From positions 1-64,000 of the forward strand of contig NZ_JAECZB010000007.1 in NCBI RefSeq assembly GCF_016056295.1: a DNA stretch of 64,000 nucleotides, written 5' to 3'. The notes under the pieces were generated by a model. It did not search any database. It was not told the origin of the DNA and saw nothing but the letters and a program-made list of their open reading frames with translations. How positions within the stretch are numbered: the stretch's first letter is position 1; each line of letters opens with the position of its first letter. Below are positions 1-8,955 of this stretch, in pieces. Origin of the DNA: Atlanticothrix silvestris CENA357 (lineage in GTDB: Bacteria > Cyanobacteriota > Cyanobacteriia > Cyanobacteriales > Nostocaceae). The position numbers and the translations under genes are program-made.

Positions 1-228
1 AGGTGGGGCCCCCTTTGGGGATAAGGGGCAGGGTTAAAGGGTTTGTTTCTTCATCCTTTAACCTTTTCCCCCTCTTCTTGCTCCCCCTGCTCCGGTTGCT
101 GAGTGCAGTCGTTGGCGCAGCCTCTCGCAGAGAAGCAAGCCGAAGTATTGGGCATGGGGCATGGGAAAAAGTGACCAATACCCAATGCCTCATGATAAAT
201 TTTTAGCCTTTACTTTACACTTGATTAA
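1..228. repeat. Low-complexity intergenic repeat region
   Basis: The stretch has a G-rich part (about 5-35), a C/T-rich part (about 55-100) and short GGGCATGG / CCCAATGCC words (about 150-190). Such purine/pyrimidine-rich mixed repeats are common between genes in Nostocales. The open frame at 3-206 reads through this low-complexity DNA and does not look like protein. The gene to the left lies outside the window. Confidence 0.5.
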
Positions 229-1467
229 CTATTTTTTGAGTAGTAAATAATACAGTGAACCATTACCGCCTGTGATCCCGGCGCGATCGCCTGCTAATTT
301 GCCAGATCCCATAAAATAATCTACTCGTCCAGGGCCTTTGATAGCACTACCTGTATCTTGATCTAGTACAAAGCGGCTCACAGTCCGATACTCCAGCCGT
401 CCAGCACTGGCAGGATAGGGAAATGAAGTATGAACCAGCGCTAGGGCACCTGGAGGCATGAGAGCTTTATCTGTAGCAATGGAACGCTCTGGTGTGACTG
501 GCACATTAATACTACCAGTAGCTTGTCTACCGTTAGTTTCTTTGAAGAAAACAAACCGTTCCCAACGCGGTAGATAATTACTCAACTCCTGCGGCTGTTG
601 TTGAAAGTAACTAATCAAACGTGGCATTGTCAATTGTGCTAGTGGTAGTTTGCCATCTTTTGCTAGTTCTTTACCGATACTAGTCCAGGGGTAATCTGTG
701 CCACCTGCATAGCCAATGGATGTTTTTTTGCCATCGGTTAACTGAATTTGAGCAGAACCTTGGATTTGTACCATATATGGATCTAGGCGATCGCGGAACC
801 ACAGCATCTCTAAACCGCGCAACTGGCTCTTATCTCCTAGTAAGCCATCTGTCCCTTCTAAATCAATTCTTTTGGGATGGGGTTTAGGCCATTGCTCAAA
901 GTTTGGCGGTAATCGATAAAGAGGATACTTGTATACTGAGGTTTTTACACGGCTAGCAGTATAAACGGGTTCGTAGTAAGCAGTAAACTTAACAGTACCC
1001 TTGCCATCGTTGCCTACAGATTTGTAAAAAACAAACTCTCGACGGACAGCAGCTTGCAGTTGTGCTGGAGATTTAGAACTAACAACTAATTGCCGGAAAC
1101 GTACCAAACTCCGCCGCACCCGATCAATTGTAATTCCTTTGACAGGATAGTTTTGATACGCTGCGATCGCACTACTCTTTGTCAAGTAACCCAGACTGTT
1201 GTCAATCGCAGTCAACAAAGCTTGGCGATCGCCGGGTTTACCTCTTTGACCCCAAATTTGCTCGTCCCAACCCAAACAAACATGTATAGGAGTACAGCCT
1301 GTTCCTAAGTTGAGAGGTTTAAGTGGTGGCTGTGGTGGCGGCGTGATCTCAGGACTAGTCGTCGGTATTGGCAATGGTAAAGGAACCTGAGCAACAGCTG
1401 ACCAGATTGTATTTACAAGGGTAATTCCCAGACTTAAGGAAACTAGAGCAAGGGTTTTTCTCATCAT
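229..1467 (-). CDS. mltA: MltA-type lytic murein transglycosylase with 3D domain
   Basis: The 412-residue protein should cut peptidoglycan glycan strands with formation of 1,6-anhydro-muramic acid in the periplasm. Residues 1-27 form a signal peptide ending near AVAQ, followed by a Pro-rich linker (about 28-50) and the MltA fold with motifs such as FTAYYEP and MVQIQGSAQ. The C-terminal 3D segment carries DTGSAIKG at about residue 371, which matches the catalytic Asp motif of the MltA family. The start follows directly on the stop codon of the small upstream gene, so the two are probably co-transcribed and translationally coupled. Two ATG codons stand in tandem, so the start may be one codon later. 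No lipobox Cys is visible in the signal peptide, unlike enterobacterial MltA. Confidence 0.9.
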   Translation of the reverse strand: MMRKTLALVSLSLGITLVNTIWSAVAQVPLPLPIPTTSPEITPPPQPPLKPLNLGTGCTPIHVCLGWDEQIWGQRGKPGDRQALLTAIDNSLGYLTKSSAIAAYQNYPVKGITIDRVRRSLVRFRQLVVSSKSPAQLQAAVRREFVFYKSVGNDGKGTVKFTAYYEPVYTASRVKTSVYKYPLYRLPPNFEQWPKPHPKRIDLEGTDGLLGDKSQLRGLEMLWFRDRLDPYMVQIQGSAQIQLTDGKKTSIGYAGGTDYPWTSIGKELAKDGKLPLAQLTMPRLISYFQQQPQELSNYLPRWERFVFFKETNGRQATGSINVPVTPERSIATDKALMPPGALALVHTSFPYPASAGRLEYRTVSRFVLDQDTGSAIKGPGRVDYFMGSGKLAGDRAGITGGNGSLYYLLLKK

Positions 1468-1722
1468 TTAGTTGAATCTTTCAACACTAGAGCTAAAAAC
1501 TGGTTCTACTCGGATGGCGACAATTCGAGAAGGACGTATAACCATATACTCTCCTTGAATGTTCTTGATCGGTACGCTAATAAAGTCGTTAGAAGCAGAC
1601 TTGGGTACAAGTTCGCCACTATACCATTTCTGAAATTCCTGAATCGTCGGAAAACGGATTTCTTCACGATGACCACTTTCCAAAAGGAGGAATACAGAGT
1701 ATTCATTCGGAGTTCTAGGCAT
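1468..1722 (-). CDS. Small conserved-looking protein upstream of mltA
   Basis: This 84-residue protein has no signal peptide or membrane segment. Its sequence (start MPRTPNEYSVFLLLESGHRE) looks like a compact beta-rich domain, and I do not recognise a family. The frame is convincing because it ends exactly where mltA begins (TAA directly followed by ATG) and its composition is protein-like. The overlapping frames on both strands here look like noise. Function unknown; it is probably transcribed with mltA. Confidence 0.65.
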   Translation of the reverse strand: MPRTPNEYSVFLLLESGHREEIRFPTIQEFQKWYSGELVPKSASNDFISVPIKNIQGEYMVIRPSRIVAIRVEPVFSSSVERFN

Positions 1723-1905
1723 AAGATTGAATCATTTAAAACATATTCAACCTATTGTTAACCGCGTCACCCCAAAATGAAAAGGGTAAGCATACGGGAG
1801 CAAGATCAGCTTGGTAAGAGTTTTTAATTTATAACTCATGGTTCCTTTCACTCTAGACGGCCAATGCTTTCACCAGTTCCCAGCAATTTTTTGAGCAAAC
1901 CCTTA

Positions 1906-2676
1906 TTAATTACCTTCTGGTAAAGTCAGAATTTCCACGCCATCTTCTGTGACAGCCACGGTATGCTCAAATTGAGCCGAAAGCAGGCGATCGCGTGTGA
2001 CAGCAGTCCACCCATCATTCAGCACCTCAACTTCGTAAGTGCCTTCATTAATCATCGGTTCGATGGTAAAAACCATTCCTGGTCGCAGACGCTTGCCTTT
2101 ATCGCGGATACCATAATGAGGAATATCCGGCGCAGTGTGGAAAATATTGCTAACGCCGTGTCCGACGAAATCTCGCACTACAGAGAAGCCTTGTGCTTCA
2201 GCATATTCTTGAATGGCTGCACCAATGTCTCCAATACGTCCCCCTGGTTTTACCTCAGCAATACCTAAACGGAGACATTCCTCAGTCACTTCCACCAACT
2301 TTTTCGCTTTTGGGGAAGGGACACCAACAAGAAACGTCTTGGATGTATCGCCGTGGTAGCCATCAACAATGGGTGTGACATCAATATTGATAATGTCACC
2401 CTCTTTCAGGATCTGCTTGGCATTAGGAATACCATGACAGACGACCTCATTCACACTGGTGCAAATTGACTTGGGAAAACCTTTATAGCCTAGAGGCGCG
2501 CTTTTTGCTTTATGTGCCTGCGTCCACTGTTCGGCTGCATCATTAAGTTGCAGAGTGCTAACCCCAGGCTTCACAAGAGGTTCGAGATATTGTAAAAGTT
2601 TGGCAGCCAAGCGTCCAGCCTGACGCATTTTGTCTAGTTCTCGTGTGGATAAAATAACAATTGGTTCGGTTTTCAT
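1906..2676 (-). CDS. map: Methionine aminopeptidase, type I
   Basis: Cytosolic metallopeptidase that removes the initiator methionine. At 256 residues it matches type I enzymes without an N-terminal extension. Visible motifs are VCHGIP (substrate-binding His), the metal-ligand block IDVTPIVDGYHGDTSKTF (two Asp), GHGVSNIFH (His ligand), FTIEPMI (Glu) and QFEHTVAVTEDG (Glu), in the usual order. Its ATG shares one base with the stop codon of the upstream bvdR gene, so the pair is translationally coupled. Nostocales genomes often carry more than one map copy, so this may not be the only one. Confidence 0.95.
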   Translation of the reverse strand: MKTEPIVILSTRELDKMRQAGRLAAKLLQYLEPLVKPGVSTLQLNDAAEQWTQAHKAKSAPLGYKGFPKSICTSVNEVVCHGIPNAKQILKEGDIINIDVTPIVDGYHGDTSKTFLVGVPSPKAKKLVEVTEECLRLGIAEVKPGGRIGDIGAAIQEYAEAQGFSVVRDFVGHGVSNIFHTAPDIPHYGIRDKGKRLRPGMVFTIEPMINEGTYEVEVLNDGWTAVTRDRLLSAQFEHTVAVTEDGVEILTLPEGN

Positions 2677-3692
2677 TAACTCTGATCTAAAGTATCTGCC
2701 ATAAATATAGTTAACCCTGTCTGTGCAGCTCTTTGGGCGGCATCAGCAACCTTTAGGGTATACAAACTCTCTTCTGGGGTTACATATAAAGGCGCGCCAT
2801 CAAAAAGATGATCTAGTACCATACTCGTATCTTTAGCAAATAAACCCCGACGAGTACTAACTTCTATCGGTGTTGTCTCTCCTGGCTGGATAAAATATCC
2901 TGTCTCACCATCAAAAATTAAACCACCCTTTTCGCCGTGAACTTCAAACTTCCGTTCTGATTGCCAAATCGTTTCACCTTTGCCATAGACTACTTGGGCT
3001 AAAAGTCCACTGGTAAAGCAAAGTTCACTAGTGCAGAAACAGGTTTGGTAATATTCTGGTTCTATTTCCCAGTATCGTTGGTGACAGTTAACAGTAAATA
3101 CTTTACCAAACAAATCGTTAAGACGATGCAATCGAGAAATAGCACCAATCAAGGGAAAACCAAAAAGCTCATGGTTATAAGTCCACTTCCGGGGTGCAGG
3201 ATTTTGGGGTTTGATGGTGCTGTAGCGGACATAAAATACATCGCCAATTTTGGCTAAGTGCTGCTTCAAGGCTTGATGTATACCACCTAAAAGTTCTATA
3301 TGTTCGACGTGTAGTAGTTTATTTTGGATTTTAGCTAAGGCAATCAGTTCTTCCGCTTCCTTGACATCAAAAGACAAGGGATATTCTACAACTACGTGCT
3401 TTCCTTGAGAGAGGGCTGCATGAGCGATCGCTCCATGATCACGATTAATTGTGGATATCACTACCAAATCTAAATCTTCGCGTTCCACTAGCTGTTGCCA
3501 AGAACTCAATACTTCGGTTTGGTATTCTTTGGCAAAGGCTGTTGTTTTTTCTAATGTATGACCAGCAATTGCAACCAGATGCGATCGCTCGTCATGCAGC
3601 AACGCCTCTGCTCGTAGTTTTGCTGCATATCCAGTTCCAATCAAGCCTACCCGCACTGTTGCTTTTTCCCAAGCTGCTTCTGAATTATACAT
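2676..3692 (-). CDS. bvdR: Biliverdin reductase (Gfo/Idh/MocA fold)
   Basis: NAD(P)H-dependent reductase converting biliverdin IXalpha to bilirubin; in cyanobacteria the gene has been linked to phycobilisome function. The 338-residue protein begins with the Rossmann motif VRVGLIGTGYAA. Several stretches agree with the cyanobacterial BvdR pattern as I remember it from Synechocystis: ISTINRDHGAIAHAAL, GKHVVVEYPLSF, LLHVEHIELLGGIHQA and NPAPRKWTYNHE. It differs clearly from the generic Gfo/Idh protein at 30566-31603. It is first in a coupled bvdR-map pair. Assignment is from remembered homologues, so a plain Gfo/Idh oxidoreductase is the fallback. Confidence 0.82.
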   Translation of the reverse strand: MYNSEAAWEKATVRVGLIGTGYAAKLRAEALLHDERSHLVAIAGHTLEKTTAFAKEYQTEVLSSWQQLVEREDLDLVVISTINRDHGAIAHAALSQGKHVVVEYPLSFDVKEAEELIALAKIQNKLLHVEHIELLGGIHQALKQHLAKIGDVFYVRYSTIKPQNPAPRKWTYNHELFGFPLIGAISRLHRLNDLFGKVFTVNCHQRYWEIEPEYYQTCFCTSELCFTSGLLAQVVYGKGETIWQSERKFEVHGEKGGLIFDGETGYFIQPGETTPIEVSTRRGLFAKDTSMVLDHLFDGAPLYVTPEESLYTLKVADAAQRAAQTGLTIFMADTLDQS

Positions 3693-3998
3693 GATCTTAC
3701 AGTTGTGTTTTTGACAATGTGATCTCTAAAAAATTCACATTGTTTTGTCAACATTTTGTCTATATATAGTTTTTTCTCATAACAGGACTCTTAGTCCGTT
3801 AAACACATAAAAGAAACTTATGATTATCTAGTAACTAAATTTCATTACTAATCGCGGTCGATTTCCAGTTACATCGTTTAATTTTTCTCGTAGTATCAGA
3901 ATTGAAGTGAATTTGAACCGACGGCTTACATAAGAGCAGCCGTAGGCTTTGCTTTGAGATAACTTAATACTGCCGTTTGCAAAAGAGAGGATTACTAA
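3693..3998. promoter_or_regulatory. Divergent intergenic region between bvdR and petF
   Basis: About 305 bases hold the promoters of bvdR (leftward) and petF (rightward). A perfect 9-bp inverted repeat, ACAATGTGA at 3714-3722 and TCACATTGT at 3735-3743, lies 20-50 bases upstream of the bvdR start and could be an operator or a hairpin. The petF start is preceded by AGAGGA, a good ribosome binding site. No clear NtcA-type GTA-N8-TAC site was seen. Confidence 0.45.
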
Positions 3999-4295
<297 letters not shown>

Positions 4296-4437
4296 GAGTC
4301 AGGCTTTTCAGGTCTAAACTTCTTACAAGAGTGACTAATGTTGTAGAAATGGAAATAGCACGTCTAGAGGAAAACTCCTCTTTGCTATATGTGCTTTTTC
4401 AGTCTGCTTTGGCAAAAAGTCTGAATTTAACGCCAAA

Positions 4438-4470
4438 CAGGAACACTAACATCTAGTGTTCCTGCTTTGT
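4438..4470 (+). terminator. Hairpin terminator after petF
   Basis: A perfect 10-bp stem (CAGGAACACT at 4438-4447, AGTGTTCCTG at 4455-4464) with a 7-base loop is followed by a T-rich tail. It lies between the convergent petF and SpoIID-domain genes and could stop transcription from both sides. Confidence 0.75.
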
Positions 4471-4480
4471 TGTTAAATGT

Positions 4481-6067
4481 TCATAACATCTCGTTGCTAA
4501 GAAGTTTAATTTGAGTGCCAGGATAATAAAACTGAAGAATTTTGGGGCTTGACCAACCTAGATTAGCTAAATTTTGAGCGCCGGTTTGACTCAAGCCGAC
4601 TCCATGTCCTAATCCACCACCAATAAAAGCAAATCCCCATAGATTAGGTTTACCTTTATTTAAAGGTTCTATGTAAAAAAGTGTACTAACAGGGGCTGTA
4701 AAGGCACTACGCACTTCGTCTTTATGTAGAGTAAAAGTGCCAATATCAGTTTTCACCGCAAGTTCGAGAATGCGTCCACTTTGACTGCGCTTGACTATAG
4801 CCATCGCTTCAACATTTTTAAATTTGGCATAGGGACTATTTTTGACTCGCAAAAATTTCTGCAAAACTTTGGTGATATCTTCTAGGCTAGTTTCTTTTTG
4901 CCAACGGAACATGTCCCATTTGCTTTCATTAAACCCTTGCTGCATTGTAATAAACTTCTGAAAATTCTTTTCATTTGCTAGATTTTGCTTAGACAAATTC
5001 CAAAGATTAGTAGGAGCATCAACTACTGGGCGCAAATAAGGACGATCTTCACCATTCCAGATATCACTGAAAGACGCGGTAACACCACCAGTGGTAGAAG
5101 AATACAGCGCATCTACTAGCTGGTTGTTGTATGTTAATACCATACTTCTAGTTGCCGCGATCGCCTTGTCTGTTTTAGCAACTGTTCCATTCAGCCCATA
5201 ATAAACTTGGCAGTGAGTGTCAGCACATAATTGATAGTCATCTATGGCAAATCTGCGCAAATTCCTCAAAGCATAAGTTCTCGCCAGAATTGCTTGAGCT
5301 TCTACTGCTGCTACTGGCGCATTTGGGCCAATTTCATGAGGTACAACCCCGCGCAAATAAGTTTCTAACGGTACTTGATTAACTAAAGTGTAAGTACCGT
5401 AGGCATTTGGCTGTAAATTTAGTTGTCCTGCGTAAAGACGAGCATTTTCTGGCTTGTCGCTTTTATTTACCCGAATCAAGTTTTTATCGGTGCTAATTTC
5501 TAGAGAATTTAGGTTGTAACGTTTATCGTTCACCACCCAATTTATTCGTGGCACTTGTTGCAGTATTTTGGTATCAATATATGCCGTATTTTTCTCTATA
5601 GCTTGTACGCTCTGGAATAATAAGCGTCGCAGTAAAGGAGTATTGTATACATCTCGCTTTGCCCAAACTTGCCAGCGTTCTGGTTGGGCTATTTCCACTT
5701 CTATTCCCTGTGCGCGCCATTTATTAGCACTGTCTTCAGCTGTTTCAAAGGTACGGTAAATACCTAAAACGACTACTTCCTCAACAGCAGGTTGCGGTAA
5801 AGCTTGCATTACCGTTTCTAGCTTGACGGGGTTTGCAGTAACTAAAGTCTGTTGTTTGTTGCCTAATTTGAATTTTAGCCTGAGGCGATCGCCCTTAGTG
5901 GGTTCTAGTTGTAACTTGGCTGTGGGTTTCTCTCCAAACCGCTGCACAATTCCAATTTTCAGTTCCACATCCTTGAGATTGTTCTCAGGCCCAGATGCTG
6001 CCGTCAGTCCCAACAAGCAAAATGTCGTCACTACAGTGTAAGAAAAACGCCATAACGAAAATCTCAT
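4481..6067 (-). CDS. SpoIID/LytB domain protein, secreted
   Basis: Probable cell-wall protein of the SpoIID/LytB family. In sporulating bacteria SpoIID is a lytic transglycosylase acting on denuded glycan; the cyanobacterial members are poorly studied. From the chosen ATG at 6067 the protein has 528 residues: a hydrophobic signal segment (about 6-27), a region with a SPOR-like stretch (GIYRTFETAEDSANKWRAQG), then the SpoIID domain with VPLETYLRGVVPHEIGP, EAQAILARTYAL and STTGGVTASFSDIW, and a C-terminal GGGLGHGVGLSQTGA block. The frame stays open to 6202, but only the 6067 start puts the signal segment at the N-terminus. It is divergent from srx. Confidence 0.85.
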   Translation of the reverse strand: MRFSLWRFSYTVVTTFCLLGLTAASGPENNLKDVELKIGIVQRFGEKPTAKLQLEPTKGDRLRLKFKLGNKQQTLVTANPVKLETVMQALPQPAVEEVVVLGIYRTFETAEDSANKWRAQGIEVEIAQPERWQVWAKRDVYNTPLLRRLLFQSVQAIEKNTAYIDTKILQQVPRINWVVNDKRYNLNSLEISTDKNLIRVNKSDKPENARLYAGQLNLQPNAYGTYTLVNQVPLETYLRGVVPHEIGPNAPVAAVEAQAILARTYALRNLRRFAIDDYQLCADTHCQVYYGLNGTVAKTDKAIAATRSMVLTYNNQLVDALYSSTTGGVTASFSDIWNGEDRPYLRPVVDAPTNLWNLSKQNLANEKNFQKFITMQQGFNESKWDMFRWQKETSLEDITKVLQKFLRVKNSPYAKFKNVEAMAIVKRSQSGRILELAVKTDIGTFTLHKDEVRSAFTAPVSTLFYIEPLNKGKPNLWGFAFIGGGLGHGVGLSQTGAQNLANLGWSSPKILQFYYPGTQIKLLSNEML

Positions 6068-6257
6068 GACCTGATTTCGCCCCTGAATGCGGCGGTGGGG
6101 CGGATTTTCCAGTTGCTTTGTAGCGTAGTGGTTTTGTCGCATGAACGCTCCAATGATACCATTACCAGTTTTGCTCCTAAAAAAGTTGCAAAACGAAGTC
6201 ATAATGACTATGATTTATTTAGAGATACAAAACAGAACTAGTTGGGTCAACTCTATT

Positions 6258-6521
6258 ATGGTTAGAGTCCAAGAAATTCCATTAAATCAAATTAAACGCC
6301 CGTTGCCCCGTGCAAACGATCCAAATAAGGTAGAAGACCTCATGGAATCAATTGCAGCGATTGGACAGCAAGAACCCATTGATGTCCTAGAAGTAGATGG
6401 ACAATATTATGGCTTTTCTGGTTGCCATCGGTATGAAGCTTGCCAGCGTTTAGGCAAAGAAACCATTTTAGCCAGAGTCCGCAAAGCTAATCGTAGCGTT
6501 TTGAAAATGCACTTAGCGTAA
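6258..6521 (+). CDS. srx: Sulfiredoxin
   Basis: ATP-dependent reductase that repairs hyperoxidised (sulfinic acid) 2-Cys peroxiredoxin. The signature FSGCHR holds the catalytic Cys (Cys56 from the chosen start) and the ParB/Srx-like fold is clear (NDPNKVEDLMESI, GQQEPIDVLEVDG). The frame is open from 6141, but starting at 6258 (MVRVQEIPL) gives 87 residues, the usual cyanobacterial length. The upstream part has no family resemblance and overlaps the divergent promoter region. It is followed after 65 bases by dps in the same direction, which makes a peroxide-defence pair. Confidence 0.9.
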   Translation: MVRVQEIPLNQIKRPLPRANDPNKVEDLMESIAAIGQQEPIDVLEVDGQYYGFSGCHRYEACQRLGKETILARVRKANRSVLKMHLA

Positions 6522-6586
6522 GCTAATGATCATTGAAAAAAAAAGAAACAACTGACTACTAACATACAACCCATTAGGAGAAAATT

Positions 6587-7078
6587 ATGTCATCTCAAGC
6601 AACAGTCAAAAATGTAAATATTGGTATAGATGAAGCAAGCAGAGCTAAAATTGCCGAGGGGCTATCTCGCCTGTTAGCTGACACTTACACACTGTATCTA
6701 AAAACTCATAACTTTCATTGGAACGTTACAGGGCCAATGTTCCAAACACTGCACCTGATGTTTGAGACCCAGTATACAGAACTAGCCTTAGCAGTTGATT
6801 TGATTGCCGAGAGGATTAGAGCGCTTGGTTATCCCGCACCGGGAACCTACAGCGAATATGCCAAGCTGAGTTCGATTCCAGAAACACCTGGAGTTCCTAA
6901 AGCTAAAGAAATGATCAGCTTACTAGTAGAAGGGCAAGAAGCCGTAGTGCGAACTGCACGGTCTATTTTTCCTGTAGTCGAAGAAGTGAACGACGAACCC
7001 ACAGCTGATTTATTAACTCAGCGGATGCAAGTCCACGAAAAAACTGCTTGGATGTTGAGAAGTTTACTGGAAGAATAA
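6587..7078 (+). CDS. dps: Dps-family ferritin-like protein
   Basis: Dodecameric ferritin-like protein that oxidises Fe(II) with hydrogen peroxide, stores iron and protects DNA. The 163-residue sequence has the Dps ferroxidase signature HNFHWNV (His44) followed by a Glu/Asp-rich helix ([18 protein letters not shown]), and ends with [15 protein letters not shown]. The N-terminal tail is short with few Lys/Arg, so DNA binding through the tail is doubtful. A good ribosome binding site (TTAGGAGAAA) precedes the ATG. Pairing with srx suggests shared induction by peroxide or high light. Confidence 0.93.
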   Translation: MSSQATVKNVNIGIDEASRAKIAEGLSRLLADTYTLYLKTHNFHWNVTGPMFQTLHLMFETQYTELALAVDLIAERIRALGYPAPGTYSEYAKLSSIPETPGVPKAKEMISLLVEGQEAVVRTARSIFPVVEEVNDEPTADLLTQRMQVHEKTAWMLRSLLEE

Positions 7079-7080
7079 GA

Positions 7081-7197
7081 GGCAGGGGGCAGGGAGCTGG
7101 GGAGCAAGGGGGAATTGACAGTAACCTCTCGTTGCCCGTTTGCACTTCTGCCTCTTCATCCCCCTCTGCACCCTGCCCCAATTCTTCTTAATTGCCC
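7081..7197. repeat. G-rich/C-rich dispersed repeat, copy 1
   Basis: The left half is G-rich (AGGGGGCAGGGAG type) and the right half C-rich, giving a large imperfect hairpin. Its core at 7104-7128 recurs in inverted orientation at 35671-35695 with one mismatch in 25. Both copies sit directly upstream of a coding start. Confidence 0.65.
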
Positions 7198-7198
7198 C

Positions 7199-7855
7199 AT
7201 GCCCAATTCTGATTTGACCAAGAAGTTGCAAATTTTAATGCAACGCGTGGATATTTCTAGTTTTAAAGCTCTGAGTCGCGCTGCTGGTGTCTCAGAGCAT
7301 CAAATTTTGCAATTGCGGCGGGGAAAGCTAGAGCAGATGCGGGTAGATATACTGCTCAAACTGTCGTCAGTTTTAAAAGTGCCATTGAGTGAGTTGATAG
7401 CAACTTTTTCAACTGTAAATTTGGTAGAAGAGAAAATAGCACCAAATCAAGAATTATTACAAGAGATTGCAGACTTAAAAATAGAGTACCAGCGATCGCA
7501 ACTGGCGCTAGAACAACAGCGAGAGTTATTGCAGCAACAATTTCAGCATTCAAGTTTGCAACTCCTAGAATCTTTATTATTGCAATGGCCGACAGCAGCC
7601 CAGAAAGCACAAGAAAATCCGCAGTTAGCAGCGGTCAAAATATTGCCATTGGTGCAAAAACCCCTAGAAAGACTCTTGCAGACTTGGGGAGTGGAAGCGA
7701 TCGCACCCGTGGGAGTAGAGCTGCCTTATGATCCGCAATTGCATCAATTGATAGAAGGTACTGCACAACCCGGTGAATTAGTCAAGGTGCGATACATTGG
7801 CTACCTTCAAGGTGAAAAATTACTTTATCGAGCCAAAGTCAGTCCTGTAACATAG
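7199..7855 (+). CDS. HTH protein with GrpE-like C-terminal domain
   Basis: From the ATG at 7199 (MPNSDLTKKL) the protein has 218 residues. Residues about 20-62 look like an XRE-type helix-turn-helix (FKALSRAAGVSEHQILQLRRG). Residues about 75-125 are a Gln/Glu-rich coiled coil. The C-terminus (GVELPYDPQLHQLIEG, VKVRYIGYLQGEKLLYRAKV) resembles the beta domain of the nucleotide exchange factor GrpE, where FDP-x2-H and GY-x-L-x4-LRPAxV are typical. It may be a DNA-binding or DnaK-linked regulator; the cellular role is not known to me. The frame is open to 7115, but that part reads through a dispersed repeat. Assignment to GrpE is by pattern and remains tentative. Confidence 0.65.
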   Translation: MPNSDLTKKLQILMQRVDISSFKALSRAAGVSEHQILQLRRGKLEQMRVDILLKLSSVLKVPLSELIATFSTVNLVEEKIAPNQELLQEIADLKIEYQRSQLALEQQRELLQQQFQHSSLQLLESLLLQWPTAAQKAQENPQLAAVKILPLVQKPLERLLQTWGVEAIAPVGVELPYDPQLHQLIEGTAQPGELVKVRYIGYLQGEKLLYRAKVSPVT

Positions 7856-8041
7856 TCCCCTACTTGAAGGTCTTATCAGACGCAATAAATCGTGCCTCTG
7901 TATGAGTCTCCAAGGAAGGCGCATGTTAAATCTGTACCACAATCTGATTTAATCGTTCAAACAAAAATTGGCTCTCAAATCCAACTCTGAGCCGAGGAAG
8001 TAACATGATTAAAGAGGAGAAATTATGGAAGCGAACAGACC

Positions 8042-8290
8042 ATGATTACTAAAGAAGAAATTACCATCAAAGTGCCGTCTGAAGTAGCACAAGCATACCG
8101 CAATGCCACTGAAGACGAACGAGAACAATTGCAACTTAAGATTGCGGCAATTATGCACTCTCAATTTACAACTCCGAGACTTGAGTCCATCGCACGCCTG
8201 AGAAGGACGATGGATAAAGCAAGTCTTGAAGCACAAGAGCGAGGTTTAACGCCTGCAATCTTAGAATCGATTTTGAATGATGATGAATAA
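8042..8290 (+). CDS. Putative antitoxin of a PIN toxin-antitoxin pair
   Basis: An 82-residue protein (start MITKEEITIKVPSEVAQAYR) with a short beta strand followed by charged helices, which fits a ribbon-helix-helix or coiled antitoxin. It overlaps the start of the PIN-domain gene by 14 bases, the usual arrangement of antitoxin before toxin. No family name can be given with certainty. It should bind and inhibit the downstream nuclease and may repress its own promoter in the 186-base gap upstream. Confidence 0.7.
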   Translation: MITKEEITIKVPSEVAQAYRNATEDEREQLQLKIAAIMHSQFTTPRLESIARLRRTMDKASLEAQERGLTPAILESILNDDE

Positions 8291-8693
8291 TCGACGGTTC
8301 GTATTTGATACAAATGTGCTGATTAGTGCTTTTTTGTTTAGTCAAAGCAAGCCACGTCAGGCATTAGATAAAGCTCAGGATATTGGCGTTATCGTATTAT
8401 CAAATAATGTCTTATCGGAGTTAGAAGAGGTTTTATACCGTCCCAAATTTGATAAATATCTTACCAAAGAAAGGCGGCAAGAATTTCTGGAATATTTAAC
8501 AGAAAACGCTCAATTTATTGACGTGACTGAAAAGATTAATGAATGTCGAGATCCCAAAGATAACAAATATCTGGAATTAGCAGTCAGTGGAAAAGCAGAA
8601 TGTATTGTGACCGGAGATGATGATCTGCTAGTGCTAAAACCCTGGAGAGGTATTGAGATTTTGACTGTTCAAGAATTTTTGGCAAAGAACTAG
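8277..8693 (+). CDS. PIN-domain toxin (COG1569-like)
   Basis: Probable toxin endoribonuclease of 138 residues. The four acidic residues of a PIN active site are recognisable: Asp in FVFDTNVL, Glu in NVLSELEEVL, Asp in ECRDPKDNKYLELA and Asp in CIVTGDDDLL. This matches the putative toxin-antitoxin PIN family (COG1569) better than classical VapC. The frame starts with three ATG codons (MMMNNRRFVF), so the exact start is uncertain by up to two codons. It is translationally coupled to the upstream antitoxin gene. Confidence 0.85.
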   Translation: MMMNNRRFVFDTNVLISAFLFSQSKPRQALDKAQDIGVIVLSNNVLSELEEVLYRPKFDKYLTKERRQEFLEYLTENAQFIDVTEKINECRDPKDNKYLELAVSGKAECIVTGDDDLLVLKPWRGIEILTVQEFLAKN

Positions 8694-8955
8694 GATGAAT
8701 TACCCTATACCTAATAGAAGGCTCGTCAAGACGTAAACCCTGCCAAATTTCAAGTTAGTGGTTGGGGTGAATGGGTGATTTCTCCGTTTCGGGATTTTTA
8801 TACCTAAATAGGTTTTTTGGTTCTGTTGAAAAATCAAGGACATTGGGAATACTAAAACAGCAGAGGCGATCGCTTCAGAGAACTTTTCTTTAAGTGATGA
8901 TGCATCTAACCTCCAGTCATCGGAGGCTAAAACACTTACAAACAGGATTTTGGAC

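Noticed and set aside
3-206. Open frame of 67 codons at the left edge
   Set aside because: It translates a low-complexity repeat region, has no family features and no convincing ribosome binding site.
2676-3692. BvdR gene and the gene at 30566-31603 as duplicates
   Set aside because: Both have the Gfo/Idh fold, but their motifs differ throughout, so they are distant family members.
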